A stretch of DNA of 64,000 nucleotides, from positions 1 through 64,000 of the forward strand of contig JANQPF010000002.1 in NCBI GenBank assembly GCA_028285415.1. The letters are read 5' to 3'. Within the stretch, counting starts at the first letter, position 1. Every line of letters starts with the position of its first letter. Shown here in pieces: positions 45,447 to 54,000 of this stretch. Source of the stretch: Pseudomonadales bacterium. GTDB taxonomy: Bacteria > Pseudomonadota > Gammaproteobacteria > Pseudomonadales > Azotimanducaceae. The position numbers were made by a program, and so were the translations under genes. The notes below the pieces were generated by a model. That model saw only the letters and a list, made by a program, of their open reading frames with translations. It had not been told where the DNA came from and made no database searches.

Positions 45447-45883
45447 GACAACTTGTCCAGGTTGATGCGCACGATGCCTTTTGGCTGGCCGTTGTCTTTG
45501 CGCGTCTGAAAAAAGTCTAAGAAAACTTGTCCTGCTGGGTTTGCTGCAGCATTCGAAGGGAAGAACTCACCTCTAAATTTGAGTTTTTGTTTTCTCCGCA
45601 TGTCTTCGAAATCTAGCAACACGGGGTCTATGAGACTTCCGTCTACGTCCTGAACATCCCAGGTGGCATCGAAGTCGTTGGGTTCGATTTTGTCGGTCAC
45701 GAAAGACCCATCTACATAAGCAGTGTGACAACCGGCGTGTTTCAAAGCGCGTAGACCCTGTAGCAGGCCGGCGAGAAGTTGTTGTCGCCTCGTGTTGGTT
45801 CCATATCTAGCCGCAAGTTCCTCCCACGTCGCATCATGCACGCCTTGCGGTAGGTATCCCTCATTATCAAATTGCGGAATCAT
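45443..45883 (-). CDS. Minimal nucleotidyltransferase-like protein (operon gene 1)
   Basis: A 146-residue protein beginning IPQFDNEGYLPQGVHDATWE, with the nucleotidyltransferase signature YVDGSFVTDKIEPNDFDATWD: the Gly-Ser loop followed by the Asp-x-Asp metal site. This is the DUF6932-type group, small enough to be a minimal nucleotidyltransferase. Relatives act as nucleotidylating toxins or antitoxins in MNT/HEPN and AbiE-type systems. It is the first gene of the seven-gene operon and its stop overlaps the start of the XRE-ImmA gene (ATGA). The start codon is only one base from an operator palindrome and lacks a ribosome site, so the mRNA is probably leaderless. Confidence 0.78.
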   Translation of the reverse strand: MIPQFDNEGYLPQGVHDATWEELAARYGTNTRRQQLLAGLLQGLRALKHAGCHTAYVDGSFVTDKIEPNDFDATWDVQDVDGSLIDPVLLDFEDMRRKQKLKFRGEFFPSNAAANPAGQVFLDFFQTRKDNGQPKGIVRINLDKLS

Positions 45884-45884
45884 G

Positions 45885-45904
45885 ACACAACAATAATGTT
45901 GTGT
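45885..45904. promoter_or_regulatory. Operator: perfect inverted repeat ACACAACA-N4-TGTTGTGT
   Basis: Two exact 8-bp half-sites (45885-45892 and 45897-45904) around ATAA. The site starts one base upstream of the nucleotidyltransferase ATG and covers the -10 hexamer. An XRE-family dimer site of this size is expected for the operon's own regulator. Confidence 0.7.
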
Positions 45905-45918
45905 TATAGATAATGCAA
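45890..45918 (-). promoter_or_regulatory. Promoter of the seven-gene operon
   Basis: On the minus strand, TTGCAT (45918-45913) and TATTGT (45895-45890) have a 17-base spacer. The start codon at 45883 begins six bases after the -10 element, so a leaderless transcript is predicted, and the operator overlaps the -10. Confidence 0.55.
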
Positions 45919-46043
45919 GCGTTTATACCTGCGTTTGCTCTCGGAATTGTATAAGTGTTTGAAATATATGATGTTATTAAGCTGCTGGAGTAGACTATTA
46001 GTCATGGCGACTGAGCAGGATCAATCTAATTGGAGAAGGTCTA

Positions 46044-47306
46044 TTGGATAAAAATATTGGGTATACGCTCACTGACACCGATTTCCTCCAGCAAAAACTG
46101 GATTTATCTGAAATCTCGCCCGCAGAGTTTGAGAACCTGGTGTTCCAGCTGATAGACGAAATGGGTTTTTCTAATGGGGTTTGGCGCAAGGGTGGCCCAG
46201 GAAACTCGTCAAACGATGGTGGCCGTGACCTGGAAGCCTCGGCATGGGAAATTGGCCCAGCTCGTTCTTCGGAAAAACGCTATTGGTTTGAAGTTAAGTT
46301 CCGATCGTCAAATTTGGAAAAACGCGAAGTGCAGGCGGCCGTCTTGAACGCTGCCGGGAACAACCGTAAAGATCATCTCGTAATCGTTACTAATTCAACG
46401 ATCTCTAACCCGTGCTTGGACTGGATTGAGGACTTTCGTCAGGAGCATAAGGTGCCAGAAGTTACGGTTTGGCAAGGGCATGACTTAGAGATTCTCCTGC
46501 GCAAAAACCCGGCGACGTTAGCGAAATTTCTTCCAACGTCACTATCCCTTTCTGGACGGGTAAAGTTGATCGAGTCGCGATTCTTCAATATGTGCATTCT
46601 TCCATCTTTAGATGAAGTACAGGAGCTTTGGAGAAACCTCGATTCTATAAATGCAAATCTCACTGCTATGCTGGCCGCGATTTTGGCCAAATCAGCACAT
46701 GGTGATTTAGTTGAGCGACCTTGGGGGATGGAGATTGACGAAACGACTTTGTTGGGAGTAACAGTACATGGTGTTGCCAATCTGTTCCCTCTCTTCCATA
46801 GATCACTCTTGTATGAAAGAGACCAAGATAACCTGATTCCGGGGCTGGCTTATCTAATCCAGTGCGTGCTTGTTCGTTATGGCGCGGATTTGGCTGCTCA
46901 GGTGTTAACGCGAGCAGAAGAATTCATGGAAGATAGTCCGGGCGATCTCCCCGATGAAGTATTGGATTATCGGATTCGACCAATTCTGTCCATCATCTAC
47001 GACGACCTTGCTCATCACTGCAGCGCAAACTTCTGCATGAAACTACATTACGATCGTGACTCAAACGAAGCTAGCTACTTTGCAAGGTTCGATCCAATCG
47101 AAAGACAGATAGAGCGCAAAACCGGCTTTTTGGTTATGAATAGCAACGAGAAGCAGTGCGATCTCGGATTGGTGGCGACTAACGCCTATTGCCCTTTGGG
47201 AGAGGATCTTCCGGACGAGCCGATTGAAGAGGGTGATTTGGCTAGGAGATTAGATTTCGCTCGTCGGGTTATCGTCCAGAGAAATGCGCTGCTGAAGGAG
47301 ACCTAG
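46044..47306 (+). CDS. Mrr/RecB-like restriction endonuclease domain protein
   Basis: A 420-residue protein with an N-terminal PD-(D/E)xK nuclease of the Mrr type: SPAEFENLVFQLIDEMGF (helix with Glu), DGGRDLEA with Asp62, and RYWFEVKFRS with Glu83 and Lys85, then the QAAVLNAAGNNRKDHLVIVT segment in the position of the Q-containing helix. Residues 150-420 are a helical domain I do not recognise. It would cleave DNA, possibly modified DNA as Mrr relatives do. The TTG start has GGAGAAGG upstream. It is divergent from the seven-gene operon and 11 bases from a HEPN-like gene, forming a likely two-gene system. Confidence 0.8.
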   Translation: MDKNIGYTLTDTDFLQQKLDLSEISPAEFENLVFQLIDEMGFSNGVWRKGGPGNSSNDGGRDLEASAWEIGPARSSEKRYWFEVKFRSSNLEKREVQAAVLNAAGNNRKDHLVIVTNSTISNPCLDWIEDFRQEHKVPEVTVWQGHDLEILLRKNPATLAKFLPTSLSLSGRVKLIESRFFNMCILPSLDEVQELWRNLDSINANLTAMLAAILAKSAHGDLVERPWGMEIDETTLLGVTVHGVANLFPLFHRSLLYERDQDNLIPGLAYLIQCVLVRYGADLAAQVLTRAEEFMEDSPGDLPDEVLDYRIRPILSIIYDDLAHHCSANFCMKLHYDRDSNEASYFARFDPIERQIERKTGFLVMNSNEKQCDLGLVATNAYCPLGEDLPDEPIEEGDLARRLDFARRVIVQRNALLKET

Positions 47307-47317
47307 GACAAAGGTCC

Positions 47318-48391
47318 GTGCGCGCTCAATTCGAGCGATTGGAAAAGGGGAACACAGTGTCCGTAGATAAGGAATCGGAAAACGAAACCCCAAAGCAGGT
47401 GATAGATCTGCTGCGGGAGGGCGCCGGTTCAATAAACGTAAGTGTCGAGGAGGATGACAGCGAGGTAACGGATATGCTCTCGCTTGGAGACAACCTAATC
47501 ATTGTAAAAAGATTAGGAATCTATCGGATAATGATGGCAGATCAGATTGATCCTGCGCGAACAAATCCTGATGTGTCAAACACCGTTCAACGCATAACGC
47601 CGTTTGGTTCTGATGAGGAGTTCATTGGCAAAATTTTGCTTACTGCCTACGGTTTTTTTCACAAAGGCTATTTAGTCGCAGACCTTGATTCGATTGCTGT
47701 TATGGATCACGTAGTCGAAATCACCAAAAACATTGGAGAAATGAAGTCTCTGGCGGATCGGTTTGCGGCAGATCAATTCGAAGTCGCGAGAAAATTCTAC
47801 GGCGAAATAGGGCAGGACCGCTCCCTTGTTATTCCTTCCATTGGAAACGTAGATATACGCGTCCGTGAGTACGTTCAGAAGGTGGACCACGCTCTACAAA
47901 GTCTCTTTGATATCGTGAAGCTCTTTTACTCTGAGGTAGGAAAGGGCGGATGGGAAGGTCTTCTTAGGTACATCGATAGCTCGCAGCCGATCGATAATTT
48001 CGCAGACTTTCTGAAAGGCGCGCTACCATTTCTGATTCAAATCAGGTCCATACGAAACGCGATAGAGCATGAGCGACCTGACATGAGGCTCGTCGCTACA
48101 GACTTCTCTATCAACGCGAGAAACGAATTGGTGCCTCCGCTAGTTAAACTTGTTCATCCGAAAGCGCCGTTAGATGAGGTGCCGGCGAGGGAACTCAAAG
48201 CAACCATTCTCACAACCACTGTTGATGTTGTTGAGCTGATGTTGGTTTATTTGTGCGCTAGACATATTGATCCTTCACAAGAACTCTCGGTTCAAGTAGT
48301 CGAGATTCCGGAAGAGCGTCGAAAAAGTCCGAATGTTAGGTATGGCTATGGCGTGATGGTTGGCGGCCAGCTTGTACCTTTGTCAAAGTGA
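47318..48391 (+). CDS. HEPN-like protein paired with the Mrr-like nuclease
   Basis: A 357-residue protein I cannot assign to a named family. Residues about 180-320 are helical and include RSIRNAIEHERPD, where Arg246 and His251 match the Rx4-6H catalytic motif of HEPN ribonucleases; the flanking helices (HALQSLFDIVKLFYSEVG and TVDVVELMLVYLCARHI) fit a HEPN helical bundle. The first ~130 residues are mixed alpha-beta. A HEPN RNase could act as an abortive-infection effector while the upstream nuclease senses or cuts DNA; this is inference. The GTG start is 11 bases after the upstream stop; an alternative GTG exists at 47357. Confidence 0.62.
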   Translation: MRAQFERLEKGNTVSVDKESENETPKQVIDLLREGAGSINVSVEEDDSEVTDMLSLGDNLIIVKRLGIYRIMMADQIDPARTNPDVSNTVQRITPFGSDEEFIGKILLTAYGFFHKGYLVADLDSIAVMDHVVEITKNIGEMKSLADRFAADQFEVARKFYGEIGQDRSLVIPSIGNVDIRVREYVQKVDHALQSLFDIVKLFYSEVGKGGWEGLLRYIDSSQPIDNFADFLKGALPFLIQIRSIRNAIEHERPDMRLVATDFSINARNELVPPLVKLVHPKAPLDEVPARELKATILTTTVDVVELMLVYLCARHIDPSQELSVQVVEIPEERRKSPNVRYGYGVMVGGQLVPLSK

Positions 48392-48528
48392 AAACGCCAA
48401 TGTTCCGATCGTTTGTGGGGCTCCTTGCTTTCCCAACTTCTCAGCGAACATTTGGCGCGTGAGAAAAAGCAGGAGCGGGAGTCATTCTGTATCTCGCAAA
48501 CACGGAGTTTAGAATTACGAGGTGAGCA

Positions 48529-49241
48529 ATGTTGGAGTGTGCGCTATGTAGGAACGCGGTCGATCAGCTTGTCGACTCACATGTAATTCCTCGCGCTCTG
48601 CACGCCGATGCAAAAGGAGACAATCCTTTTCTACTGATAGTGCGTCAGGAAGCAAAATGGTCTCAGAGATCGATGACAGGTGTCTACGGTCAATTTGTCT
48701 GCGAGAACTGTGAAAGAATATTCAACGATTGGGACACTCACGGTGTAGAGGTTCTGAAAGCACTACCAACTGCTCCGGACGAACGTGGACAGCTCGCGTT
48801 TACGATGGCGAGCGAGGATTTCAACTATTCACTACTAAAGTTGTTTGCGCTTTCCATGCTTTGGCACGCTCATATGGCCAAACACGAACTATTCGGTATT
48901 ATCAATCTCACCGAAGAACAGGAAGCATCGCTGCGAGAGTCTTTATTGCGTGGGCAGGCTGGAGATCGAGATTTTTTTGCAACCACTCTTACGAGGTTTG
49001 TTGACGAAGAAGCCCGCCACATATTGATGAACCCGTTAGCACGCAATATGGAGAAACTGAATACGTCCGTTTCTACCTTTACAGCGGATTTTCGTTTGAG
49101 GTAAAAATTGATGCTCGGGTCGATCCACAAGGACATCACTTCCCATATTTAGAGGAAGGTTCGGATCTAATCGGACTCTGGAGAAGGCTCTCCACAAGCG
49201 AGAGGCAAGTGATCGCCGAACTTACGAAGGACCTTCCGTGA
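48529..49241 (+). pseudogene. HNH-like endonuclease gene with a 3' frameshift
   Basis: The ATG frame gives CALCRNAVDQLVDSHVIPRA with a CxxC pair and the SHVIPRAL region typical of HNH-like zinc nucleases, then FVCENCERIFNDWDTHG with a second CxxC, and helical sequence up to NMEKLN. It then reaches a stop at 49102-49104 after poor sequence. In another frame from 49059 the text is sensible: EYVRFYLYSGFSFEVKIDAR, then SDLIGLWRRLSTSERQ, to a stop at 49241. One lost base near 49058 explains both. The full product would have been about 237 residues. The zinc and nuclease part is intact, so a truncated 191-residue protein may still be made. Confidence 0.7.
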
Positions 49242-49557
49242 CTTGCGACGTTTCAGAAGTTACACCGTGGGAATTTTGTGGGTAACGGTTAGACATCGTT
49301 GTACTTAGTTAGGCATGCAATCGCAACAGACGCCCCATAAGTCATTGATATTATTGAGTTAACAAGTTAACCAACTCAACTGTTAAGCGCTGAGTCGGAG
49401 AGATCACCGGCACAAAATACTCAGAAAAATCAGTCGGTTACGGCCTAACTGAACTTTAATCCATGTGAGACGCGGGGAATTTGCGGGAGTTAGTCCCTAT
49501 CGCTGTTGCTTATTGCGCTTTGTAGAATCTGCAGTGCTGTAAGTAAAAAGGAAGAAC
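49242..49557. other. Gene-free boundary region with att-like repeats
   Basis: No coding frame is supported in these 316 bases. They contain a degenerate copy (49267-49385) of the 119 bases that precede the right attachment core, plus an extra copy of its GC-rich motif, GCGGGGAATTTGCGGG, at 49472-49487. An AAGGA ribosome site at the end belongs to the next gene. Confidence 0.6.
49267..49385 (+). repeat. Degenerate internal copy of the right-end att-flanking sequence
   Basis: An ungapped alignment with 57905-58023 gives 84 identities in 119 positions by my count, including a GTGGGAATTTTGTGGG motif at its left and CAACTGTTA at its right. The tRNA-derived core that follows at 58031 is not present after this copy. 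Confidence 0.65.
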
Positions 49558-50928
49558 ATGAGAACGTTCGCGTTAAGCCTGGGTGCGTTGATGACCATAT
49601 CAAGCAGCAGTCACTCCTTCGGCCAAACAGTTGAGGCACTCGTTGAAGGGGAAACTCATGCGTTCGCCAGCTATGACCCTCATCATCCGCCGCCTCGCAA
49701 TGAACCGAGTGTGTTTAGCCTAAGTCAAGACTACCCACAGTCACCCGGCGATGTTGAGGAACCCTGGAAAGCCGTGGATTTTAGGAGTCGACCGGAGGAG
49801 TACTTAGATGCGGTTCTCGAATATTCCCTTGACGGCAACATAGAGATTGATTTTCGAGTGCAAGAAAACACTATTCGTAAGTGGTATCACGCGCCTTGGT
49901 TACATGATGATGGTCTAGGTTGTGGAAATGGTCGCGAATACCTTCATGGATTAACCAGGGAGCGCGGATCACCACCTTTTGAGATTCATCGGCAGCAGAG
50001 TACACCGCTTGAAAACTGGGCGGTTGGGTTTTACAACAGGCCGGGCGGCTATACGTTGGGTCGGGTTTGGAAACTAAACCCGGAATTGCCGGATGCTAGA
50101 TTGGCCCGGTTTCCAGAAGGTACCGTCACGTTCAAGTTACTATTCACGGATGGATCGATTGAGAGTGTTCCGTATCTCGACGGATCGTTTGAATGGGAAG
50201 CTCATATATACCAAAGAAAACCCTATCGTCGGCAACTGGACGGTAGCAAGGAATGCTTGGAGACCTCGAGAACAATACGGACAGTTCGATTGCTTCAGGT
50301 TGACGTTGCAGTTCGTGATAGTCGTGCCACCGAAACCGGTTGGGTATTCGGCACCTTTATCTACGACGCATCCACGAAAGGTGACTCTCCTTGGGAGAAA
50401 CTGGTACCTGTGGGTTTGAGCTGGGGAAACGATCCAGCAATCAAGGACGCTATGAATAGAGATGGTGCCTTTCTAAATCCTTCACTCCAGGAGACGTGGC
50501 TCAACGCTACGTTGATCGAAAGCGCTTCTGAGGATTACGGCAACAGAGCCTTTGTGCGCTTTCACGGTCTCGGTGGGCGACTTAACGGTCCAGTAGATAA
50601 CCCCATTTCGTCCTGTATGTCATGCCATGGGCAGGCAGGGATAGCTGCCGATGGCCAACCTATGCCGATGGCCAATTTTAGACATTCGCGCGCGACGTTC
50701 ACCGAAGAAGACTTCGACTCCTTTTTTTCCAATGTTGCGCCCGGTAGTTACGAGCGCGACTTTCAAGGAACGAAGTATTGGACGACAGATTATTCGTTGC
50801 AGCTTGTGTTTGGGATTCGAAACTTCTTTCAACGTCGTACCGGTTCGGAGGTTCAGTCCTTAGCATTGGATATCGAAGATCCTCCCGAATCCTTGCGTGA
50901 AGTATCCAGGGGAGAACAGGAAGAGTGA
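49558..50928 (+). CDS. Secreted protein with a single c-type haem motif
   Basis: A 456-residue exported protein: signal peptide about residues 1-23 (LSLGALMTISSSSHSFGQ). A CxxCH haem-binding motif, CMSCH, occurs at Cys353-His357 (PISSCMSCHGQAG), with a possible distal Met in QPMPMANFRH nearby. Most of the rest is a beta-rich domain of unknown type with paired Cys (GLGCGNG and SKECLET). It resembles uncharacterised cytochrome-like proteins rather than a standard small cytochrome c. Its presence inside a defence-type island is unexpected. It has an AAGGA ribosome site and stands 128 bases upstream of the giant kinase gene. Confidence 0.7.
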   Translation: MRTFALSLGALMTISSSSHSFGQTVEALVEGETHAFASYDPHHPPPRNEPSVFSLSQDYPQSPGDVEEPWKAVDFRSRPEEYLDAVLEYSLDGNIEIDFRVQENTIRKWYHAPWLHDDGLGCGNGREYLHGLTRERGSPPFEIHRQQSTPLENWAVGFYNRPGGYTLGRVWKLNPELPDARLARFPEGTVTFKLLFTDGSIESVPYLDGSFEWEAHIYQRKPYRRQLDGSKECLETSRTIRTVRLLQVDVAVRDSRATETGWVFGTFIYDASTKGDSPWEKLVPVGLSWGNDPAIKDAMNRDGAFLNPSLQETWLNATLIESASEDYGNRAFVRFHGLGGRLNGPVDNPISSCMSCHGQAGIAADGQPMPMANFRHSRATFTEEDFDSFFSNVAPGSYERDFQGTKYWTTDYSLQLVFGIRNFFQRRTGSEVQSLALDIEDPPESLREVSRGEQEE

Positions 50929-51056
50929 ATCTCTGTTTTCTTTCGAAGTGTGGCATGAATCTAGACTGGAAAAATCGGTCTAGTTTCTTCGTCCCGTCAA
51001 TTTTCCAACTTAAAGTTGTTTTCTTTGTTTTTACATAGAGAAGCGAACGAAAACTG

Positions 51057-54000
51057 ATGGTTTCTGAAAAGGAGAAGCTAAGAGAAGCAGTTGAAGGCAA
51101 GTATGTATTAGGAGACGAAATAGGTAGAGGTAATTTCGGCCTAGTATTCGAAGCCGTCCAGTTATCGACAGGTCAGAGAGTCGCAATCAAAACCCTTGCC
51201 TCTAGTTTGTCGAGATCTTCTGAAAGACTTGCGATGCGATTCGAGAGGGAGCTCGAACTTTGCACTCAACTTTCGCATCCGAATATCGTGAAGTTGTTAG
51301 ATAGTGGCATTGGAAGTCTCGGTAATCGCTATGTTGTTTATGAGTTGATTGCTGGTCAAACGCTCGATTCTTATCTACTTTCTTCAGGGGCATTGGATAG
51401 GGTAGTGGCGTTTCGGTTGATGTCTCAAGTACTTGACGCTTTAGCATGTGCTCATAACTTAGGGATTATTCATCGCGATTTAAAACCGTCAAATATTATG
51501 GTCTCGAGAACTGGTCTTCGTCCTCAGGCGATGATTCTGGATTTTGGTCTCGGAAGCATGGCAGGCTTTCATGCGGCTCAACCCGGCATCACTGTGTCCA
51601 ACGAGTTGCTTGGTACGCCTTCGTATTGCGCACCCGAACAGCTACGTGGAGAGGAAGCCTCCTATTCAGCTGATCTTTACGCATGGGGTTTAGTTTTCAT
51701 CGAGTGTACTACGGGAAATGCTGCAGTTAAGGGTGAGGCTATTGCCGAAGTGTTGCTCAACCAGCTCAGTGAAGACCCGATCGAGATTCCATACCCTCTT
51801 AAAGCTCTTTCCATTTATCCAGTACTCAGAAAGGTTCTTAACAAAGACCCTGCAAAACGCCTGGTCACAACGGAACAGCTTTTAGATTCGCTGGAATGGC
51901 TGGAACCCGTTGGTCCGACTGAGAGCGAGCCGCCAAAGCAAGCCTACTATGTAGCTGTCACAGTGTTTGACGAAAGCCGAAAAATCGATCCGTCGTTAGC
52001 TTTCGGCGCCATTAAAGATTGCTCGACGAGTTGTGGGGGAGAACTCGTATCAACACTGGGGAATGCGTTTCTCACAAGATTCGAAGTTGGTGGCTCACGT
52101 AGTGATGGTGGCTCAGATGTACTGCAGTTTATTGATCGGCTGAGAGCTTCGATGTCGAGTTCGCTCAGCTACTCGATTGGAGTCGATAGTGGAATCCCTT
52201 CTAGTGTTTCATGGATATCTTCGAGTGGTGCTTCATCGATAGTTGCTAGCAATGCTTTGGCTTTGTCACGGCATGCGGGTGCCGATGACGTTTTGGTTTC
52301 TGCGCGCGCTCGTGAGCAGTTAGGGTCAAGAGTAGTTACTGGAGAGCGGCAGGCTCATGCTGGCCAGGCTGTATTTAGGGTCCTTAGTTTCGAGCGTAAC
52401 CCGTCCACACACACATCGAGTTTCGTTGGACGCGAGCAACAACTTGGATTTCTTGACATGGCCTACCAGCAGGCGTTGGTGGGTAGAGGGAGCTTTGTTT
52501 GCCTAGTAGGTGAAAATGGAATTGGGAAGACCCGTTTGGTCCTTGAGGTTAAAAATAGACAGGATACTGCGGAGAAAACTGAATGGATTTACCTAAACTG
52601 CGGAGTGTCCGAAGTCTTCGATGAAGTTCGAATCGCCTTAGGCCAGAAAACCCGTGCTCATACATCGACGGACTCAACGGATTTGTCGATTAAAGCGCTA
52701 ATCGACCTTTCAAAGAACTCCGGCGTGGTGCTCGTTATTGAGGATCTAGAGGAAATTGATTCAGAGTTTGCTCGCTGGTGCGACCTTTTGGCCGCATCTA
52801 TCAGGCCACATCCGATCCTTGTCATCCTTACGACTGAAGACAAATTCGTCGCCGATAGCATCAGCAACGCGCGACAGGTGCTGATTCCAAGGCTTACTGA
52901 AGAAGAGGTGGCTGCTCTAGCAACCAGGTTTGCAAGCAGAAAGCCTGGCCATAGAGAGTTGGCACGGATTGCTGAGTATGCGGACGGAAACCCATTGTTT
53001 GTAAGAGAAATCGTTAGGCATCGCGATAATCTATTTGATAAAGAAAAGTGGACTGAAGGGAATATGTTTCCAGCATATCTCCGCGAACTGTCTTTGATTC
53101 AATATCGGAGGTTCGAATCTGCTCTCCAGCTTTTGCAGGTTGCCGCGACCATCGGCCGGGAATTCCGCCAGTCCATCCTACACCGTTTAATAGATAAGCA
53201 AGGTGACTTGCGAGCCGAAGATCTTCAACTCTCCATAGATCGAGGGCTGCTCAGTGTATCCGCACAAAGTGGCTTCCCAACGTATCGTTTCCCGTATTTA
53301 GTCGCACAAGTTTCGTTGTACGAAAGTATCGCGCCAGATTTTCGAGTTTCTCAACATTTTAGAGTTTTAAGAGCAATTGAGGACTTGAATCTAGAAACAT
53401 CCGAGCCTGAGCTAGTTGCTCGACATACTGAATCCGTTGGCCTGGTCGACGAAGCAATCGACTTCTGGCACCGAGCCGGAATTTTGTCAAGAGAAATTGG
53501 TGAGCATAACTCAGCAGTATGTAGCCTTCGCTCCGCCCTCCGGTTGGTTCGAGAGCGTGGCTCTAGAGCTGGGTTAGAAGGGCGCGTGGACGGAATTGTT
53601 TCTGACTTAGCCGATTCAATTGGCCAGGTTAGCGGGTTCGGTTCTCTGGATGTGTTACGCCTCTTGTCTGAATACCAAGTTTCGCCACATGATGAAGTAG
53701 CGTGGGAAAGTAGACTCTATCTGCTACATAAAGTTGCGAGGCTTTATCAGAGTCAGGGCCGCTACAATCAATCTCTCTCAATATCGGGCGATTTGTTAGA
53801 TAAGACAGCATCGACCGAAGACTTGGCGGTCAAGCGAGCGGGTTTGCTGACGCAAGGATTTACTCTTTCTTACCTTGGACAGTTTAATCGTGCTAGGGAT
53901 TGTCTCAAATTTGTTGACCAGGATTCCGGAGACGTACCCTTCAAAGGTGGGGTTGACCGCGATACGTATTATTCGAGTGCGGTTTGGTTGTCGTGGATTG

